A stretch of DNA of 64,000 nt, from contig NZ_QQAW01000005.1 of NCBI RefSeq assembly GCF_003350405.1, forward strand, positions 62,001-126,000, written 5' to 3'. Of this stretch, positions 8,989 through 18,653 are shown in pieces (the stretch's first letter is position 1; every line of letters begins with the position of its first letter). The translations under genes were made by a program, and so were the position numbers. This DNA comes from Gluconacetobacter liquefaciens. GTDB lineage: Bacteria > Pseudomonadota > Alphaproteobacteria > Acetobacterales > Acetobacteraceae. The notes beneath the pieces were generated by a model. That model worked only from the letters and a program-made list of their open reading frames with translations, was not told the origin of the DNA and did no database searches.

Positions 8989-9845
8989 TGCGTTTTCTCG
9001 ATGGGTTCGCACCGCTGGCCGAGCAGTATGATGGCTTTATCGTCGATCTGTGGGGCGTGATCCATGACGGGATCAGCCCCTATCCGGGGGCGCGGGATAC
9101 GCTGGCGGCCCTGCGCGCGGCAGGCAAGCGGGTCGTGCTGCTTTCCAACGCGCCCCGTCGAGTCTCGGTGGTGTGCGAGGGATTGCGCGCCATGGGCGTG
9201 GCGGACGACCTGTATGATGGCGTGATGACCAGCGGCGAATATACGCGCGGACTGCTGGCCGAGCGTTCCGACCCGTGGTTCGCCGGGCTCGGCCGCCGGA
9301 TGCTGCATCTGGGCGCACCGAAGGACTATAACCTGTTCGAAGGACTGGATCTGGAACGGGTCGAAGACCCTGCCGAGGCCGATTTCATCCTGAATACGGG
9401 GCCGAACCTGGAGCAGGGCGAAGGCGACCCCGCGCCCTATCTGCCGTTGCTGGAGGCCTGTGCCGCGCGCGGGCTGAAGATGGTGTGCGCCAACCCCGAT
9501 CTGGAAGTGATCCGGGGCGGTCGGCGGCTGATCTGCGCCGGCCTGCTGGCCAGCCTGTATGAGCAGAAAGGCTGTGCCGTCCGCTGGATCGGCAAGCCGC
9601 ATCCGGAAGTCTATGGCCCTGTCCTGCGTATGCTGGAGGTGCCGCGCGCCAGCGTGCTGGCCGTAGGCGACGCGCTGGCCACCGACATGCGGGGGGCAAA
9701 AGCGGTTGGGGTCGATGGTTGCTGGGTGCTGGGCGGCATCCATCAGGAAATGATCGGCGACGACACCGCGCTGGCCGAAGCGGAAGCGTCCTCTGCCGGG
9801 CTGGCCCCAGTCGCCTGCGTGCCGTCCTTCCGCTGGGCAGCCTGA
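8985..9845 (+). CDS. HAD superfamily class IIA phosphatase-like protein
   Basis: A 286-residue protein of the NagD-like class IIA HAD group. Motif I is FIVDLWGVIHDG (Asp21), where the usual second Asp is Trp; motif II is VVLLSNAPR; Lys in IGKPHPEVY and the acidic motif AVGDALATDMRGAK complete the active site. The DLWGV variant is typical of one alphaproteobacterial subfamily (TIGR01459 type), so it is not a lesion. The enzyme probably dephosphorylates a small sugar or nucleotide phosphate, but the substrate is unknown. Its start overlaps the pyrD stop by 4 bases, which hints at, but does not prove, a role near pyrimidine nucleotides. Confidence 0.88.
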   Translation: MMRFLDGFAPLAEQYDGFIVDLWGVIHDGISPYPGARDTLAALRAAGKRVVLLSNAPRRVSVVCEGLRAMGVADDLYDGVMTSGEYTRGLLAERSDPWFAGLGRRMLHLGAPKDYNLFEGLDLERVEDPAEADFILNTGPNLEQGEGDPAPYLPLLEACAARGLKMVCANPDLEVIRGGRRLICAGLLASLYEQKGCAVRWIGKPHPEVYGPVLRMLEVPRASVLAVGDALATDMRGAKAVGVDGCWVLGGIHQEMIGDDTALAEAEASSAGLAPVACVPSFRWAA

Positions 9846-9928
9846 GCGAGGCTCAGTGCACGGGCTTTTATCCACGTCTAACGAGACGCGCGCCGGATCG
9901 CCGCCAGCGCACGTTTCCGACCAGGCTC

Positions 9929-10513
9929 TCAGGCTCTGCCGGCTTGGTCGGTCAAGTGGATGGGGTCCATATTGATGGTCGCCAGGGCCTGACGCCATTT
10001 GGCGCCATGATCCAGGCCGAACAGGATTTCGTCGCTGGGTGGGGCGGGGAGCCAGGCGTTGCGGCGGATGATCTCGTCTTCCAGTTGATCGTCGCTCCAA
10101 CTTGCGTGGCCCAGCGCCAGCAGGGCGTTGCGGGGGCCGGCACCGTCGGCGATGTCGCGCAGCACGTCGAGGCTGGCGGTCAGTGTCGTGCCGTTATCGA
10201 CCGACAGGCTGCTGTCGCCGCTCCAGTCGGAGGAATGCAGCACGAAGCCCCGGCCGCCATCCACTGGGCCACCCGCACAGAGCGCGATTCGCCGGCGTGG
10301 CGGTACCGGGGCGATGCCAAGTCGCTCCAGCACGTCATCAAGGCCCGGCTGCGACAGCCGGCGATTGACGATCAGCCCCATCGCGCCCTCTCCGGGCACA
10401 TGGGCGCAGAGAAAGATCACGGTGCGGGCGAAAGGGCTGTCCGCCAGGGCTGGGGAGGCGACAAGCAGGGAGCCTGTAAGGGAGTCTGCCGAGGTCTGGG
10501 ATAGGGGAAACAT
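9929..10513 (-). CDS. YqgE/AlgH family protein (DUF179)
   Basis: The family hallmark blocks are present: SLLVASPALADSPFARTVIF near the start, GAMGLIVNRR, CAGGPVDGGRGFVLH, and the C-terminal ALGHASWSDDQLEDEI. The family fold is known, but its biochemical function is unknown; AlgH affects alginate production in Pseudomonas. I chose ATG 10513 (194 aa); a TTG at 10531 would add six residues and has slightly better spacing to a purine-rich stretch, so the start is uncertain. The gene is divergent from the SDR gene and convergent with the HAD gene. Confidence 0.88.
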   Translation of the reverse strand: MFPLSQTSADSLTGSLLVASPALADSPFARTVIFLCAHVPGEGAMGLIVNRRLSQPGLDDVLERLGIAPVPPRRRIALCAGGPVDGGRGFVLHSSDWSGDSSLSVDNGTTLTASLDVLRDIADGAGPRNALLALGHASWSDDQLEDEIIRRNAWLPAPPSDEILFGLDHGAKWRQALATINMDPIHLTDQAGRA

Positions 10514-10628
10514 CCTTTTTACATAGACCAAGAACCACCGGGCATTGCAACCGCGGCGGGCGGATTTGCGACGACACGGCGATTGGCGCTTAACTCTTCA
10601 TGACAAGATTGCGAAGGAGCATCCAGCG

Positions 10629-11387
10629 ATGACGAAGATTGTTCTGGTGACGGGGGCGACGGCTGGTTTCGGCAAGGCGATCGCGGAACGGCTGGTGGGG
10701 GATGGCTATCGGGTGATTGCCACCGGGCGCCGCAGCGACAGGCTGGACGCGCTGGCCAAATCGCTCGGGCCGGCACTGCTGCCGCTGGTGCTGGACATGG
10801 ATGACACGGCCGCTCTGCGCGCGCTGCCGGCCAGCCTGCCCGAGGGATGGCAGGAGGTGGATATCCTGGTCAACAATGCCGGCCTCGCGCTGGGCGTGGG
10901 CAAGGCGCAGGATAGCGCGGTGGCCGACTGGCGGCAGATGATCGAGACCAATATCGCCGGACTGGTCGAGATCACCCATGCGCTGCTGCCGGGTATGGTG
11001 GCGCGTGATCGCGGCCATATCGTCTCCATCGGCAGCACCGCCGGCACCTATCCGTATCTGGGTGGCAATGTCTATGGCGGTACCAAGGCGTTCGTGGCGC
11101 AATTTATGCGTAATCTGCGCTGCGACCTGCTGGGCACGAAGGTGCGGGCGACGAATCTGGAGCCGGGCCTGTGCGGTGGCAGCGAATTCAGCAATGTGCG
11201 CCTGCGTGACGATGCCAAGGCGGCTGCCGTGTATCAGGATACGCATCCGATCCAGCCGGAGGACATCGCCGAGACCGTGGCCTGGGTGCTGGGGCTGCCC
11301 GCGCACGTCAACATCAACCGCATCGAGATGATGCCGACCTGCCAGGCGGCCGGCGGCCTGGCCGTGGCCCGGGGGGTGAAGGTTTGA
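10629..11387 (+). CDS. Short-chain dehydrogenase, YdfG-like (NADP-dependent 3-hydroxy acid dehydrogenase)
   Basis: Start at ATG 10629, preceded by AAGGAG. The 252-residue protein has the classical SDR pattern: TGATAGFG nucleotide loop at residues 9-16, a following ATGRRSDRL whose arginines favour NADP, NNAGLALG, the catalytic Ser in SIGSTAG, and YGGTK (the YxxxK pair). NLEPGLCGGSEFSNVR and a C-terminal NRIEMMPT are typical of E. coli YdfG, which oxidises serine, threonine and other 3-hydroxy acids and reduces malonic semialdehyde. Substrate is inferred from similarity only. It overlaps the next gene by four bases. Confidence 0.87.
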   Translation: MTKIVLVTGATAGFGKAIAERLVGDGYRVIATGRRSDRLDALAKSLGPALLPLVLDMDDTAALRALPASLPEGWQEVDILVNNAGLALGVGKAQDSAVADWRQMIETNIAGLVEITHALLPGMVARDRGHIVSIGSTAGTYPYLGGNVYGGTKAFVAQFMRNLRCDLLGTKVRATNLEPGLCGGSEFSNVRLRDDAKAAAVYQDTHPIQPEDIAETVAWVLGLPAHVNINRIEMMPTCQAAGGLAVARGVKV

Positions 11388-12304
11388 CCGTGGGCGAGAA
11401 CGCGATCGACCTCCAGACGCTGTTGCATCGCTGCCGGGTCGAGGACGGCGAAAGCTTCGATCTCGCGCAGCATCCGACCCGCATCGCCCAGATCAAGGAT
11501 ATCGACAAGGCGGCGGGCAAGCATCTGCTGCGCCAGGGGGTGAAACGCCTCTCGGCGTTGCAGGAACTGCTCTATGCCAACAGCACATGGTCGCTGTTGC
11601 TGGTGTTCCAGGCGATGGATGCCGGCGGCAAGGACGGGATGATCAAGCATGTGATGTCCGGGGTGAATCCCCAGGGCGTGACGGTGACGTCGTTCAAACA
11701 GCCAGGGCCGGTCGAACTTTCGCATGATTATCTGTGGCGCGTGCATCTGGTCGCGCCGTCCAGCGGGCGGATCGGGATCTTCAACCGCAGCCATTACGAG
11801 GAGGTTCTCGTCACGCGGGTTCATCCCGAACTGCTGGTGAAGCAGAAGATCCCGGCCTGCTTGCGCGACGGCGCGATCTGGGAGGAACGGTATCGCGACA
11901 TCAGGCATTTCGAACACTACCTGTCGCGGCAGGGCACGGTCGTGCTGAAATTCTTCCTGAACCTGTCGAAGGAAGAACAGCGGAAACGCTTCCTCCGTCG
12001 GATCGACCTGGACGAGAAGCACTGGAAATTCTCGATTTCCGACGCCCGGGAGCGCGAGCATTGGGACGCCTACCGCGATGCCTATCGCGAGGCGATCCGC
12101 AATACCGCCCAGCCCAGCGCCCCATGGTTCGTGATTCCGGCCGATCGGAAATGGATGGCACGGCTGCTGGTGATGGAGACGATCATCGAAGCACTGGAGC
12201 GGCTGAAGCTGAGCGTGCCGGACCCGGCGCCCGATATCGTCCGCGACATGGCGGCTGTACGTCAGGAACTTGAAGCGCAGGCACCGAAGGCGAAGCACGG
12301 ATGA
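11384..12304 (+). CDS. ppk2: Polyphosphate kinase 2 family protein
   Basis: PPK2 enzymes move phosphate between polyphosphate and nucleotides. The P-loop is AMDAGGKDGMIKHV (residues 78-90) and the Walker B-like region is GRIGIFNRSHYEEVLVTRVH, with lid residues in FLRRIDLDEKHWKFS. The 306-residue length and single domain match class I/III PPK2, which use polyphosphate to make NTP or NDP from less phosphorylated nucleotides. A TTG at 11384 overlapping the previous stop (TTGA) or a GTG at 11390 could be the start; a purine-rich GGGGGGTGAAGG precedes both. It is the middle gene of a three-gene overlapping operon. Confidence 0.9.
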   Translation: MTVGENAIDLQTLLHRCRVEDGESFDLAQHPTRIAQIKDIDKAAGKHLLRQGVKRLSALQELLYANSTWSLLLVFQAMDAGGKDGMIKHVMSGVNPQGVTVTSFKQPGPVELSHDYLWRVHLVAPSSGRIGIFNRSHYEEVLVTRVHPELLVKQKIPACLRDGAIWEERYRDIRHFEHYLSRQGTVVLKFFLNLSKEEQRKRFLRRIDLDEKHWKFSISDAREREHWDAYRDAYREAIRNTAQPSAPWFVIPADRKWMARLLVMETIIEALERLKLSVPDPAPDIVRDMAAVRQELEAQAPKAKHG

Positions 12305-12804
12305 TGATGGAACGAACAGGGTCGTCGCGCATGGAACGACGCGGCGGGCATGGCAGGCGGGCATGGGCGCTCGTCGCGAGTCTGGTGCTTGCCATGACCA
12401 TGCACCGGGCCCATGCGCAGGAAGCGATTGGGCCGGCCTGCGACAATCGGCATTTCCTGGCGGTGCAGCAGGCGTTCGAGGGCGGATCGCTGCGCGGGGA
12501 CCAGCCAGTGCATGTCTGCGGCCGGGTGATCGCGGTATCGCGCCAGCGGCAGACACGCAGCGGTTGGCACGGATATTTCTATGTCGATGTCGGGCAGGGC
12601 GTGTCGATCCGCATCGTATCCGATCTGGACCGGATGGCGGCACCGGCATGGCCGTGGGTGGCCAAGGGCGATGCGGTCGATGTCGTGGGAAGGTATTATT
12701 ACGACAATCCGCGAAGCCAGGGCATCGACTGGACCCATCGCGGCACGGGTCGGAAGTGGGGTATGCCGGGATATGTCAGCGTCAACGGGGCACGGTATCA
12801 GTAA
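12301..12804 (+). CDS. Secreted DUF3465-like protein
   Basis: The gene overlaps the ppk2 stop (ATGA) at 12301; a later in-frame ATG at 12331 (MERRGG) would give a cleaner signal peptide ending near AHAQ. The mature part, about 125 residues, has an OB-fold-like pattern with HVCGRVIAVSRQRQT, GYFYVDVGQGVSIRIV, WPWVAKGDAVDVVGRY and the end block GIDWTHRGTG, which resembles the DUF3465 motif IHWTHHDPxG. It is predicted to be periplasmic. Function is unknown. Two cysteines (in ACDNR and HVCG) could form a disulfide. Confidence 0.72.
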   Translation: MMMERTGSSRMERRGGHGRRAWALVASLVLAMTMHRAHAQEAIGPACDNRHFLAVQQAFEGGSLRGDQPVHVCGRVIAVSRQRQTRSGWHGYFYVDVGQGVSIRIVSDLDRMAAPAWPWVAKGDAVDVVGRYYYDNPRSQGIDWTHRGTGRKWGMPGYVSVNGARYQ

Positions 12805-12814
12805 TCTTCGCGGG

Positions 12815-12867
12815 GGCGGGTTTTTGTGGGGCTCTGCCCCACGCCCCGCCAAAGGCAGCGCCTTTGG
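12815..12867. repeat. Nested intergenic hairpins
   Basis: Two perfect hairpins lie side by side: GTGGGGC-TCT-GCCCCAC (12826-12842), enclosed by an outer pair GGCGGG / CCCGCC, and CCAAAGGC-AGC-GCCTTTGG (12849-12867). Neither is followed by a T-run. The pattern looks like a small dispersed palindromic element such as those common between genes of acetic acid bacteria; that comparison is from memory, and no second copy is visible in this window. Confidence 0.6.
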
Positions 12868-12902
12868 AAACCAGTCGTTGAATGAACGTCCCGGTTGGTA
12901 GA

Positions 12903-12940
12903 AAAAAGGGCCGCACGGCAATCGCCGCGCGGCCCTTTTT
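12903..12940. terminator. Bidirectional terminator between the DUF3465 gene and clpA
   Basis: AAAAAGGGCCGC pairs perfectly with GCGGCCCTTTTT across a 14-base loop. The A-run on one side and T-run on the other make it a terminator in both directions, which suits the convergent genes around it. Confidence 0.9.
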
Positions 12941-12963
12941 ATGGTTCCCGGTCGGGGCGGGGA

Positions 12964-15297
12964 TCAGTTCGCGGTTTCGGATTCCCGCTCGCTGCCCTCG
13001 TCGCCTTCGGTGGCCGTTTCGCTCTTGGCTTCGATATATTCGAAATCCAACGCGCCGTCCTTGAGCGTGATCTTGACCGCGCCACCCTTGACCAACCGGC
13101 CGAACAGCAATTCCTCGGCCAGCGGCTTCTTGATGTTCTCCTGGATCACCCGGCCCAGCGGACGGGCGCCATAGAGCCGGTCGTAGCCGCGTTCGGCCAG
13201 CCATTCCTTGGCCGCAGACGAGATCTCGATCGTGACGTTGCGATCGGCAAGCTGGGCTTCGAGCTGGAAGACGAACTTCTCGACCACCCGGCCTACGATC
13301 TCGGGCGTGAGGTTGGCAAAGGGAATGATCGCGTCCAGACGGTTACGGAATTCCGGGGTGAAGATGCGCTTGATCGCTTCCTCATCCTCGCCCTCCCGCG
13401 AATCGCGGCCGAACCCGATGGCTTCCTTGTTCAGATCGGCGGCCCCCGCATTGGTCGTCATGATCAGGACGACATTGCGGAAATCGACGGTTTTGCCGTT
13501 ATGGTCGGTCAGGCGACCATGATCCATGACCTGGAGCAGGACGTTATACAGGTCCGGATGCGCTTTCTCGATTTCGTCCAGCAGCAGCACCGCGTGCGGA
13601 TGCTGGTCGATCGCGTCGGTCAGAAGACCGCCCTGATCGAAACCGACATAGCCCGGCGGCGCACCGATCAGGCGCGAGATCGAATGGCGTTCCATATATT
13701 CGGACATGTCGAAGCGGACGAGTTCGATCCCCAGCGTCTGGGCAAGCTGCTTCGCCACCTCGGTCTTGCCCACGCCCGTCGGGCCGGAGAACAGGTAATT
13801 GCCGATCGGCTTCTCCGGGTCACGCAGGCCCGCGCGCGACAGCTTGATCGCCGCCGACAGCGCATCGATCGCCTTGTCCTGGCCGTAGACCATCCCCTTC
13901 AGGTCGCGCTCCAGGGTCCGTAGCGTCTCCTTGTCGTCGGACGACACGCTCTTGGGCGGAATGCGGGCGATCTTGGCGACGATGTCCTCGACATCCTTCA
14001 GGGTCACGGTCTTGCGGCGCCGGTTCTCGGGTACCAGCATGCGCGAGGCCCCGACCTCGTCGATCACGTCGATCGCCTTGTCCGGCAGCTTGCGGTCATG
14101 GATGTATTTCGCGGCCAGTTCCACCGCGCCACGAATGGCTTCCTCGGTGTAGCGCACCTTGTGGTGGCGCTCGTAATTGACCTTCAGACCACGCAGAATC
14201 TTGATCGCATCCTCGACCGAAGGTTCGGCGACGTCGATCTTCTGGAAGCGCCGGACCAGCGCGCGGTCCTTCTCGAAATGCTGGCGATACTCCTTGTAGG
14301 TGGTCGAGCCGATGCAGCGCAGCGTGCCGGCAGCCAGCGCGGGCTTCAGCAGGTTGGAGGCATCCATGGCCCCACCCGAGGTCGCACCCGCACCGATCAC
14401 GGTATGGATTTCGTCGATGAAGAGAATGCTGCCCGGATTGTTGTCCAGTTCGGTGACGACCGCCTTCAGCCGTTCCTCGAAATCGCCGCGATAGCGGGTG
14501 CCGGCCAGCAGCGCGCCCATATCCAGCGAATAGATCGTCGATTTCAGCAGCACTTCGGGCACGTCGCCTTCGACGATGCGCTTGGCCAGCCCCTCGGCGA
14601 TGGCCGTCTTGCCCACGCCCGGATCGCCGACATAGAGCGGGTTGTTCTTCGTGCGGCGGCACAGGATCTGGATCGTGCGCTCGATTTCCGAATCGCGGCC
14701 GATCAGCGGGTCCACCTTCCCATCCTCCGCCTTGCGGTTGAGGTTGGTGCAGTAGGCGCTCAGCGCGTCCTGGTTCTTCTGGCTGCCCTTGCCGCGTTCC
14801 TCGCGTTCGCTTTCCGGATTTTCCTGCGCGCTGCCGGTAATCGGGCGGCGCGTCGAACGATCCGGCGCCTTGGCGATGCCGTGCGAGATGAAATTGACCG
14901 CATCCAGCCGCGTCATGTCCTGCAATTGCAGGAAATAGACGGCATGGCTTTCGCGTTCGGCGAACAGCGCGACCAGCACGTTCGAGCCCGTGACTTCATC
15001 CCGGCCGGTGGACTGCACATGGATGGCGGCGCGCTGGATCACGCGCTGGAACGCGGCCGTGGGCTTGGGATCGACCGTGCGGTCGGACGCCAGGCCGGCC
15101 AGATCCTTGTCGAGAAATTCGGTCAGGTCGGAGCGCAGCTTGTCGAGATCGACGCCGCAGGCGCGAAAGACCGTCACCGCGTCGCTGTCATCGACGAGGG
15201 CCAGCAACAGATGTTCCAGGGTCGCATATTCGTGACGCCGATCCCCCGCGAGGGTCAGGGCACGATGAAGCGTCTGTTCGAGATTGCGTGACAACAT
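12964..15297 (-). CDS. clpA: ATP-dependent Clp protease ATP-binding subunit ClpA
   Basis: ClpA is the hexameric unfoldase that feeds proteins to ClpP. I start at ATG 15297 ([18 protein letters not shown]), preceded by AAGGAG; the open frame runs on upstream without coding character. The 777-residue protein has the N-terminal Clp repeat domain (1-150, which binds ClpS), a first AAA module with [13 protein letters not shown] (about residue 215) and [12 protein letters not shown], and a second with [13 protein letters not shown] (about 500) and [12 protein letters not shown]. There is no middle coiled-coil domain, so it is ClpA and not ClpB. A bidirectional terminator follows. clpS lies 340 bases upstream on the same strand. 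Confidence 0.96.
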   Translation of the reverse strand: MLSRNLEQTLHRALTLAGDRRHEYATLEHLLLALVDDSDAVTVFRACGVDLDKLRSDLTEFLDKDLAGLASDRTVDPKPTAAFQRVIQRAAIHVQSTGRDEVTGSNVLVALFAERESHAVYFLQLQDMTRLDAVNFISHGIAKAPDRSTRRPITGSAQENPESEREERGKGSQKNQDALSAYCTNLNRKAEDGKVDPLIGRDSEIERTIQILCRRTKNNPLYVGDPGVGKTAIAEGLAKRIVEGDVPEVLLKSTIYSLDMGALLAGTRYRGDFEERLKAVVTELDNNPGSILFIDEIHTVIGAGATSGGAMDASNLLKPALAAGTLRCIGSTTYKEYRQHFEKDRALVRRFQKIDVAEPSVEDAIKILRGLKVNYERHHKVRYTEEAIRGAVELAAKYIHDRKLPDKAIDVIDEVGASRMLVPENRRRKTVTLKDVEDIVAKIARIPPKSVSSDDKETLRTLERDLKGMVYGQDKAIDALSAAIKLSRAGLRDPEKPIGNYLFSGPTGVGKTEVAKQLAQTLGIELVRFDMSEYMERHSISRLIGAPPGYVGFDQGGLLTDAIDQHPHAVLLLDEIEKAHPDLYNVLLQVMDHGRLTDHNGKTVDFRNVVLIMTTNAGAADLNKEAIGFGRDSREGEDEEAIKRIFTPEFRNRLDAIIPFANLTPEIVGRVVEKFVFQLEAQLADRNVTIEISSAAKEWLAERGYDRLYGARPLGRVIQENIKKPLAEELLFGRLVKGGAVKITLKDGALDFEYIEAKSETATEGDEGSERESETAN

Positions 15298-15637
15298 CCG
15301 TGACGCTCCTTTTCCTGGGCCGGACACGAACCCGCCGGGGCGGATCGGTCGAACAGGATCATATTTGGTGTGTTTTGGACGGAAAGCCAGTGGAAAGAAC
15401 GATAAAGTTCCGACGATGCCGTGCAGGCAGGGCATGGCACAGCAATAGCGCGCGTCGCATGTACTCACGCACGCGCCTGCGCGGGCTGCCCCGCAACGGG
15501 GAACGAGGCGCGTGCCCCGACAAGGTTCCGGCTCGGCCGGAACGGACTCAATTTGCTTGAATAATATTCAAAAACAATGGTCTGAACGGGTCGTCAAGCT
15601 TCTGTGGCGCGCCCCGTCGTCCGCTTCGGGGCTGGCT
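15298..15637. other. Gap between clpS and clpA
   Basis: About 340 bases without a convincing ORF. Just after the clpS stop is a GC hairpin (GCCCCG at 15611-15616 pairing with CGGGGC at 15627-15632) with no T-run. The section 15550-15590 is AT-richer (GCTTGAATAATATTC) and is the most likely place for a clpA promoter. Confidence 0.4.
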
Positions 15638-16081
15638 CTAGTCTTTCTCGATCGTGCATTGCAGCGGGTGCTGGTTCTGCCGCGCCAGGTCCATCACCTG
15701 AGTCACTTTCGTCTCGGCCACTTCGTAGGTGAAGACACCGCAGACGCCGACGCCGCGCTTATGGACATGCAGCATGATGTCCGTCGCTTCCTCGCGCGAT
15801 TTCTGGAAGAACCGTTCAAGGACATGAACGACGAATTCCATCGGCGTGTAGTCGTCGTTGAGCATCAGAACCTTGTACATCGCGGGCTTGCGCGTCTGCG
15901 GGCGGGTCCTGACGACGACGCCGATCGTCGGGGAATCGGGGTTGTCCGGGTCGGAATCCTGTCCGTTGCCATCGCGTCGGGTCGGGTTGTTGCCGCCATG
16001 CGCCCACACCGAACCCGCCGCGCCTGTGACGCGCGGGCCGATCATAGGACGGACAGGGAAAAATGCTGCTGTCATGGTCAT
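15638..16081 (-). CDS. clpS: ATP-dependent Clp protease adaptor ClpS
   Basis: ClpS recognises proteins with bulky hydrophobic N-terminal residues and hands them to ClpA. The conserved core is complete: [37 protein letters not shown] and [15 protein letters not shown], ending LQCTIEKD. The core is preceded by about 60 poorly conserved residues rich in Gly, Asn, Asp and Pro, a flexible N-terminal extension longer than in E. coli ClpS but common in alphaproteobacteria. The start is uncertain among ATG 16081 and several downstream Mets (for example MIGPRV). With clpA and aat also in this window, the full N-degron pathway is encoded here. Confidence 0.94.
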   Translation of the reverse strand: MTMTAAFFPVRPMIGPRVTGAAGSVWAHGGNNPTRRDGNGQDSDPDNPDSPTIGVVVRTRPQTRKPAMYKVLMLNDDYTPMEFVVHVLERFFQKSREEATDIMLHVHKRGVGVCGVFTYEVAETKVTQVMDLARQNQHPLQCTIEKD

Positions 16082-16330
16082 ACCATATTGGATCGGCATC
16101 GTGGGTTGAAAGAGCGAAACAGGGGAATTTTAAGCATGGCTGGGCTCGCTTTTGATGATCCAATCAAACGGAAGCGGCGCGTGGCTGCCCGGTTTCGCCC
16201 GCGGCCGGGGAGGGGTGAGACTGAAAAGACTGTATTTTCTTTCCCTTATCGCGGTTTTCTCTGGACGGGTTCAGAAAAATGGCCATAGAGTTACCGAATG
16301 ACGCGGATCCTGTGACTGAGGGGACAGGCG

Positions 16331-17497
16331 GTGGCCGACGGAGCATGGATGGACGAGAAACGGGGATGGCTCGCCCACCTGTGTCGCGCTGTGGTGTCAC
16401 TGGTTCCTGACGGCGGGTGTCGACAGGCCGGTCGTAGGCGCACCCTGCGGTTGACCGTGGGTCTGGCAGCCGGATACCTGGCGACGACCGTTATCGCAAC
16501 GCCTCGCGCCCATGCCCAGTATGTCGGCCAGATCAGTTCCATCGTTATGGATGCCCGTACGGGCGCGGTGCTCTCGCAGAGCAATCCCGACCTTCAGCGC
16601 TTTCCCGCCAGCCTCACCAAGCTGATGACGCTCTACATGGCTTTCAAGGCCATGCGGGCCGGTCAGGTCACGCTCGACCAGGCGGTGCCGGTTTCGGCCC
16701 ACTCCGCCTCCATGGAGCCATCGAAACTGGGGCTGGTGCCCGGCAGTTACCTGACGGTGGAGCAGGCGGTGCTGGGGCTGGTGACCAAGTCGGCGAATGA
16801 TGCCGCCTGTGCGCTCGGCGAATTGCTGGGTGGGGGAGACGAGGCCCGGTTCGCCGATCTCATGACCCGTCAGGCGCGGGCGCTGGGCATGGCCAACACC
16901 ACGTTCCGCAACGCCTCGGGCCTGCCGAACGAGGAACAGATGACTTCGGCGCGCGACCTGGCGCTGCTGACCCGGCAGATCATCACCGAATTCCCGGAAT
17001 ATTATCATTATTTCGCGGTGCCGGCCTTCTATTTCCATGGTCGGCAGGTGCCCAACCATGACCCGATGCTGCGGATCTATCCGGGCGCGGACGGGCTGAA
17101 GACGGGCTATACGGCGCTGGCCGGGCGCAATCTGGTCACATCGGCGGTTCGCGAGAATGTCCGGCTGATCGGTGTGGTGCTGGGCGCGCGGACCAATCCG
17201 CAGCGCAGCGCCCTGATGGCCGGCATTCTCGATGACGGCTTCCGCCAGGAAGGCGTGGCCGATGTGCGCCGGCCGCTGGTGCTGGCGCGCGGCAACCGTC
17301 ACCGGGCGGCGGTCATGCTGGCCGCTGCAACGCGCGGCAGTGCCGGGCCGGAGCAGGTGGCGGAACTGCCGAGTACGCCTCGGCATCATGTCCTGGCCCG
17401 TCATGGCCATGCTCACGCGCCCGTGCATATGGTCGCGGCGGGTCATACCGGCAGTCGTCACGCCGCCGCCCGCAAACGCGGGCGCAGCCACGGCTGA
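16331..17497 (+). CDS. D-alanyl-D-alanine carboxypeptidase (peptidase S11, low-molecular-weight penicillin-binding protein)
   Basis: Trims the terminal D-Ala of peptidoglycan stem peptides in the periplasm. The penicillin-binding triad is intact: SLTK (from PASLTKLMTLY), SAN (from VTKSANDAA) and KTG (from GADGLKTGYT). A hydrophobic segment ending TPRAHAQY is a signal peptide, though it is preceded by about 40 residues; a start at the internal ATG 16349 is equally possible. After the catalytic domain, the C-terminal 90 residues are rich in Ala, His and Arg and end in AARKRGRSHG, lacking the amphipathic membrane anchor of DacA/DacC, so it may be soluble in the periplasm. The protein is 388 residues from GTG 16331. 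Confidence 0.92.
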   Translation: MADGAWMDEKRGWLAHLCRAVVSLVPDGGCRQAGRRRTLRLTVGLAAGYLATTVIATPRAHAQYVGQISSIVMDARTGAVLSQSNPDLQRFPASLTKLMTLYMAFKAMRAGQVTLDQAVPVSAHSASMEPSKLGLVPGSYLTVEQAVLGLVTKSANDAACALGELLGGGDEARFADLMTRQARALGMANTTFRNASGLPNEEQMTSARDLALLTRQIITEFPEYYHYFAVPAFYFHGRQVPNHDPMLRIYPGADGLKTGYTALAGRNLVTSAVRENVRLIGVVLGARTNPQRSALMAGILDDGFRQEGVADVRRPLVLARGNRHRAAVMLAAATRGSAGPEQVAELPSTPRHHVLARHGHAHAPVHMVAAGHTGSRHAAARKRGRSHG

Positions 17498-17778
17498 CGG
17501 CCTGATCGGAGAGGCGCGCGGAGGGGTAACCCTGTGCGTGTTTCCTGCTCTGTTCTGTCTTGCTTCATGGTGTGAAAGCAGAGGGCAGATGCGGGCTGTG
17601 CCCGTCCAGTCGATATCTTCGGTCAGGCTCCCGGCTGGGCATGGGCGGATGCGTCGCCCTTGCCTTGCGGCGCCGTCCCGCGCATTTATCCCTTGAGAGG
17701 CTGGCCACGCATTGCCGGTTCGGTCTTTGGTGTTGAGGGTGCCGTTCTGCGGCGGACGAACAAGCGAGGGGCATCGTT

Positions 17779-18588
17779 ATGGACGGTGATACGGACGCGC
17801 GGCGCGTGATCCTGCATACGCAAGAGGATTTTGCCGGCATGCGCGCGGCAGGACAGTTGGCGGCGCGTACGCTGGACATGATCGTGCCGCATGTCCGTGC
17901 GGGCGTGACGACCGGGGAACTGGATCGGGTGATTCATGAGTTCATGATCGCCAATGATGCCACGCCGGCGACGCTCGGCTATCGCGGTTATCCGAAATCG
18001 AGCTGCATCTCGCTCAATCATGTGGTGTGCCACGGTATTCCGGGCGACCGGCAGTTGCAGGATGGCGATATCCTGAACATCGACGTGACCGTGATCCTCG
18101 ACGGCTGGTTCGGCGACACCAGCCGCATGTACACGGTCGGCGCGATCCCGCGTAAAGCGGAGAAGCTGATCGAGGCGACATATGAGGCGCTGATGCTGGG
18201 CATCGCTCAGGTCCGTCCGGGCAATACGCTGGGCGATATCGGCCACGCGATCCAGGAGTTCGCCGAATCGCAGCGTTTTTCGGTGGTGCGCGATTTCTGC
18301 GGCCACGGCATCGGCCGGACGTTCCATGCCGCGCCGAATGTGCTGCATTACGGGCGCCCCGGCCAGGGGCTGGTGCTGCGTCCGGGCATGTTCTTCACCA
18401 TCGAACCGATGCTCAATGGCGGCCGGCCGGACGTGAAGGTGCTTGATGACGGCTGGACAGCGGTGACCCGTGATCGCTCGCTTTCGGCCCAGTTCGAACA
18501 CATGCTGGGCGTGACCGAAGATGGGTGCGAGGTGTTCACGCTTTCGCCCGCCGGCCTGAATCACCCACCTTATGCAGTCTCGGCCTGA
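17779..18588 (+). CDS. map: Methionine aminopeptidase, type I
   Basis: Removes the initiator methionine from nascent proteins. The dinuclear metal site is intact: DGDILNIDVTVILDGWFGDTSR supplies the two Asp ligands, GHGIGRTFH the His, and FFTIEPM and SAQFEHMLGVT the two Glu. The substrate-binding His is in SLNHVVCHGIP. The length of 269 residues is standard for bacterial type I. About 280 bases with no visible gene precede it; AAGCGAGGGG is the probable ribosome binding site. A 65-base gap separates it from ggt on the same strand. Confidence 0.95.
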   Translation: MDGDTDARRVILHTQEDFAGMRAAGQLAARTLDMIVPHVRAGVTTGELDRVIHEFMIANDATPATLGYRGYPKSSCISLNHVVCHGIPGDRQLQDGDILNIDVTVILDGWFGDTSRMYTVGAIPRKAEKLIEATYEALMLGIAQVRPGNTLGDIGHAIQEFAESQRFSVVRDFCGHGIGRTFHAAPNVLHYGRPGQGLVLRPGMFFTIEPMLNGGRPDVKVLDDGWTAVTRDRSLSAQFEHMLGVTEDGCEVFTLSPAGLNHPPYAVSA

Positions 18589-18653
18589 GGCACGCTGCCG
18601 CTCGCTGCCCGGTTGCCCCTGACGAAAATTTCCTTGTCATTGAAAGGTTCGTA

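Noticed and set aside
16136-16288. 50-codon plus-strand ORF beginning MAGLAFDDPIKRKRRVAA
   Set aside because: A GGGGAA precedes it, but it overlaps the likely clpS promoter, is strongly basic without hydrophobic core, and has no other support.
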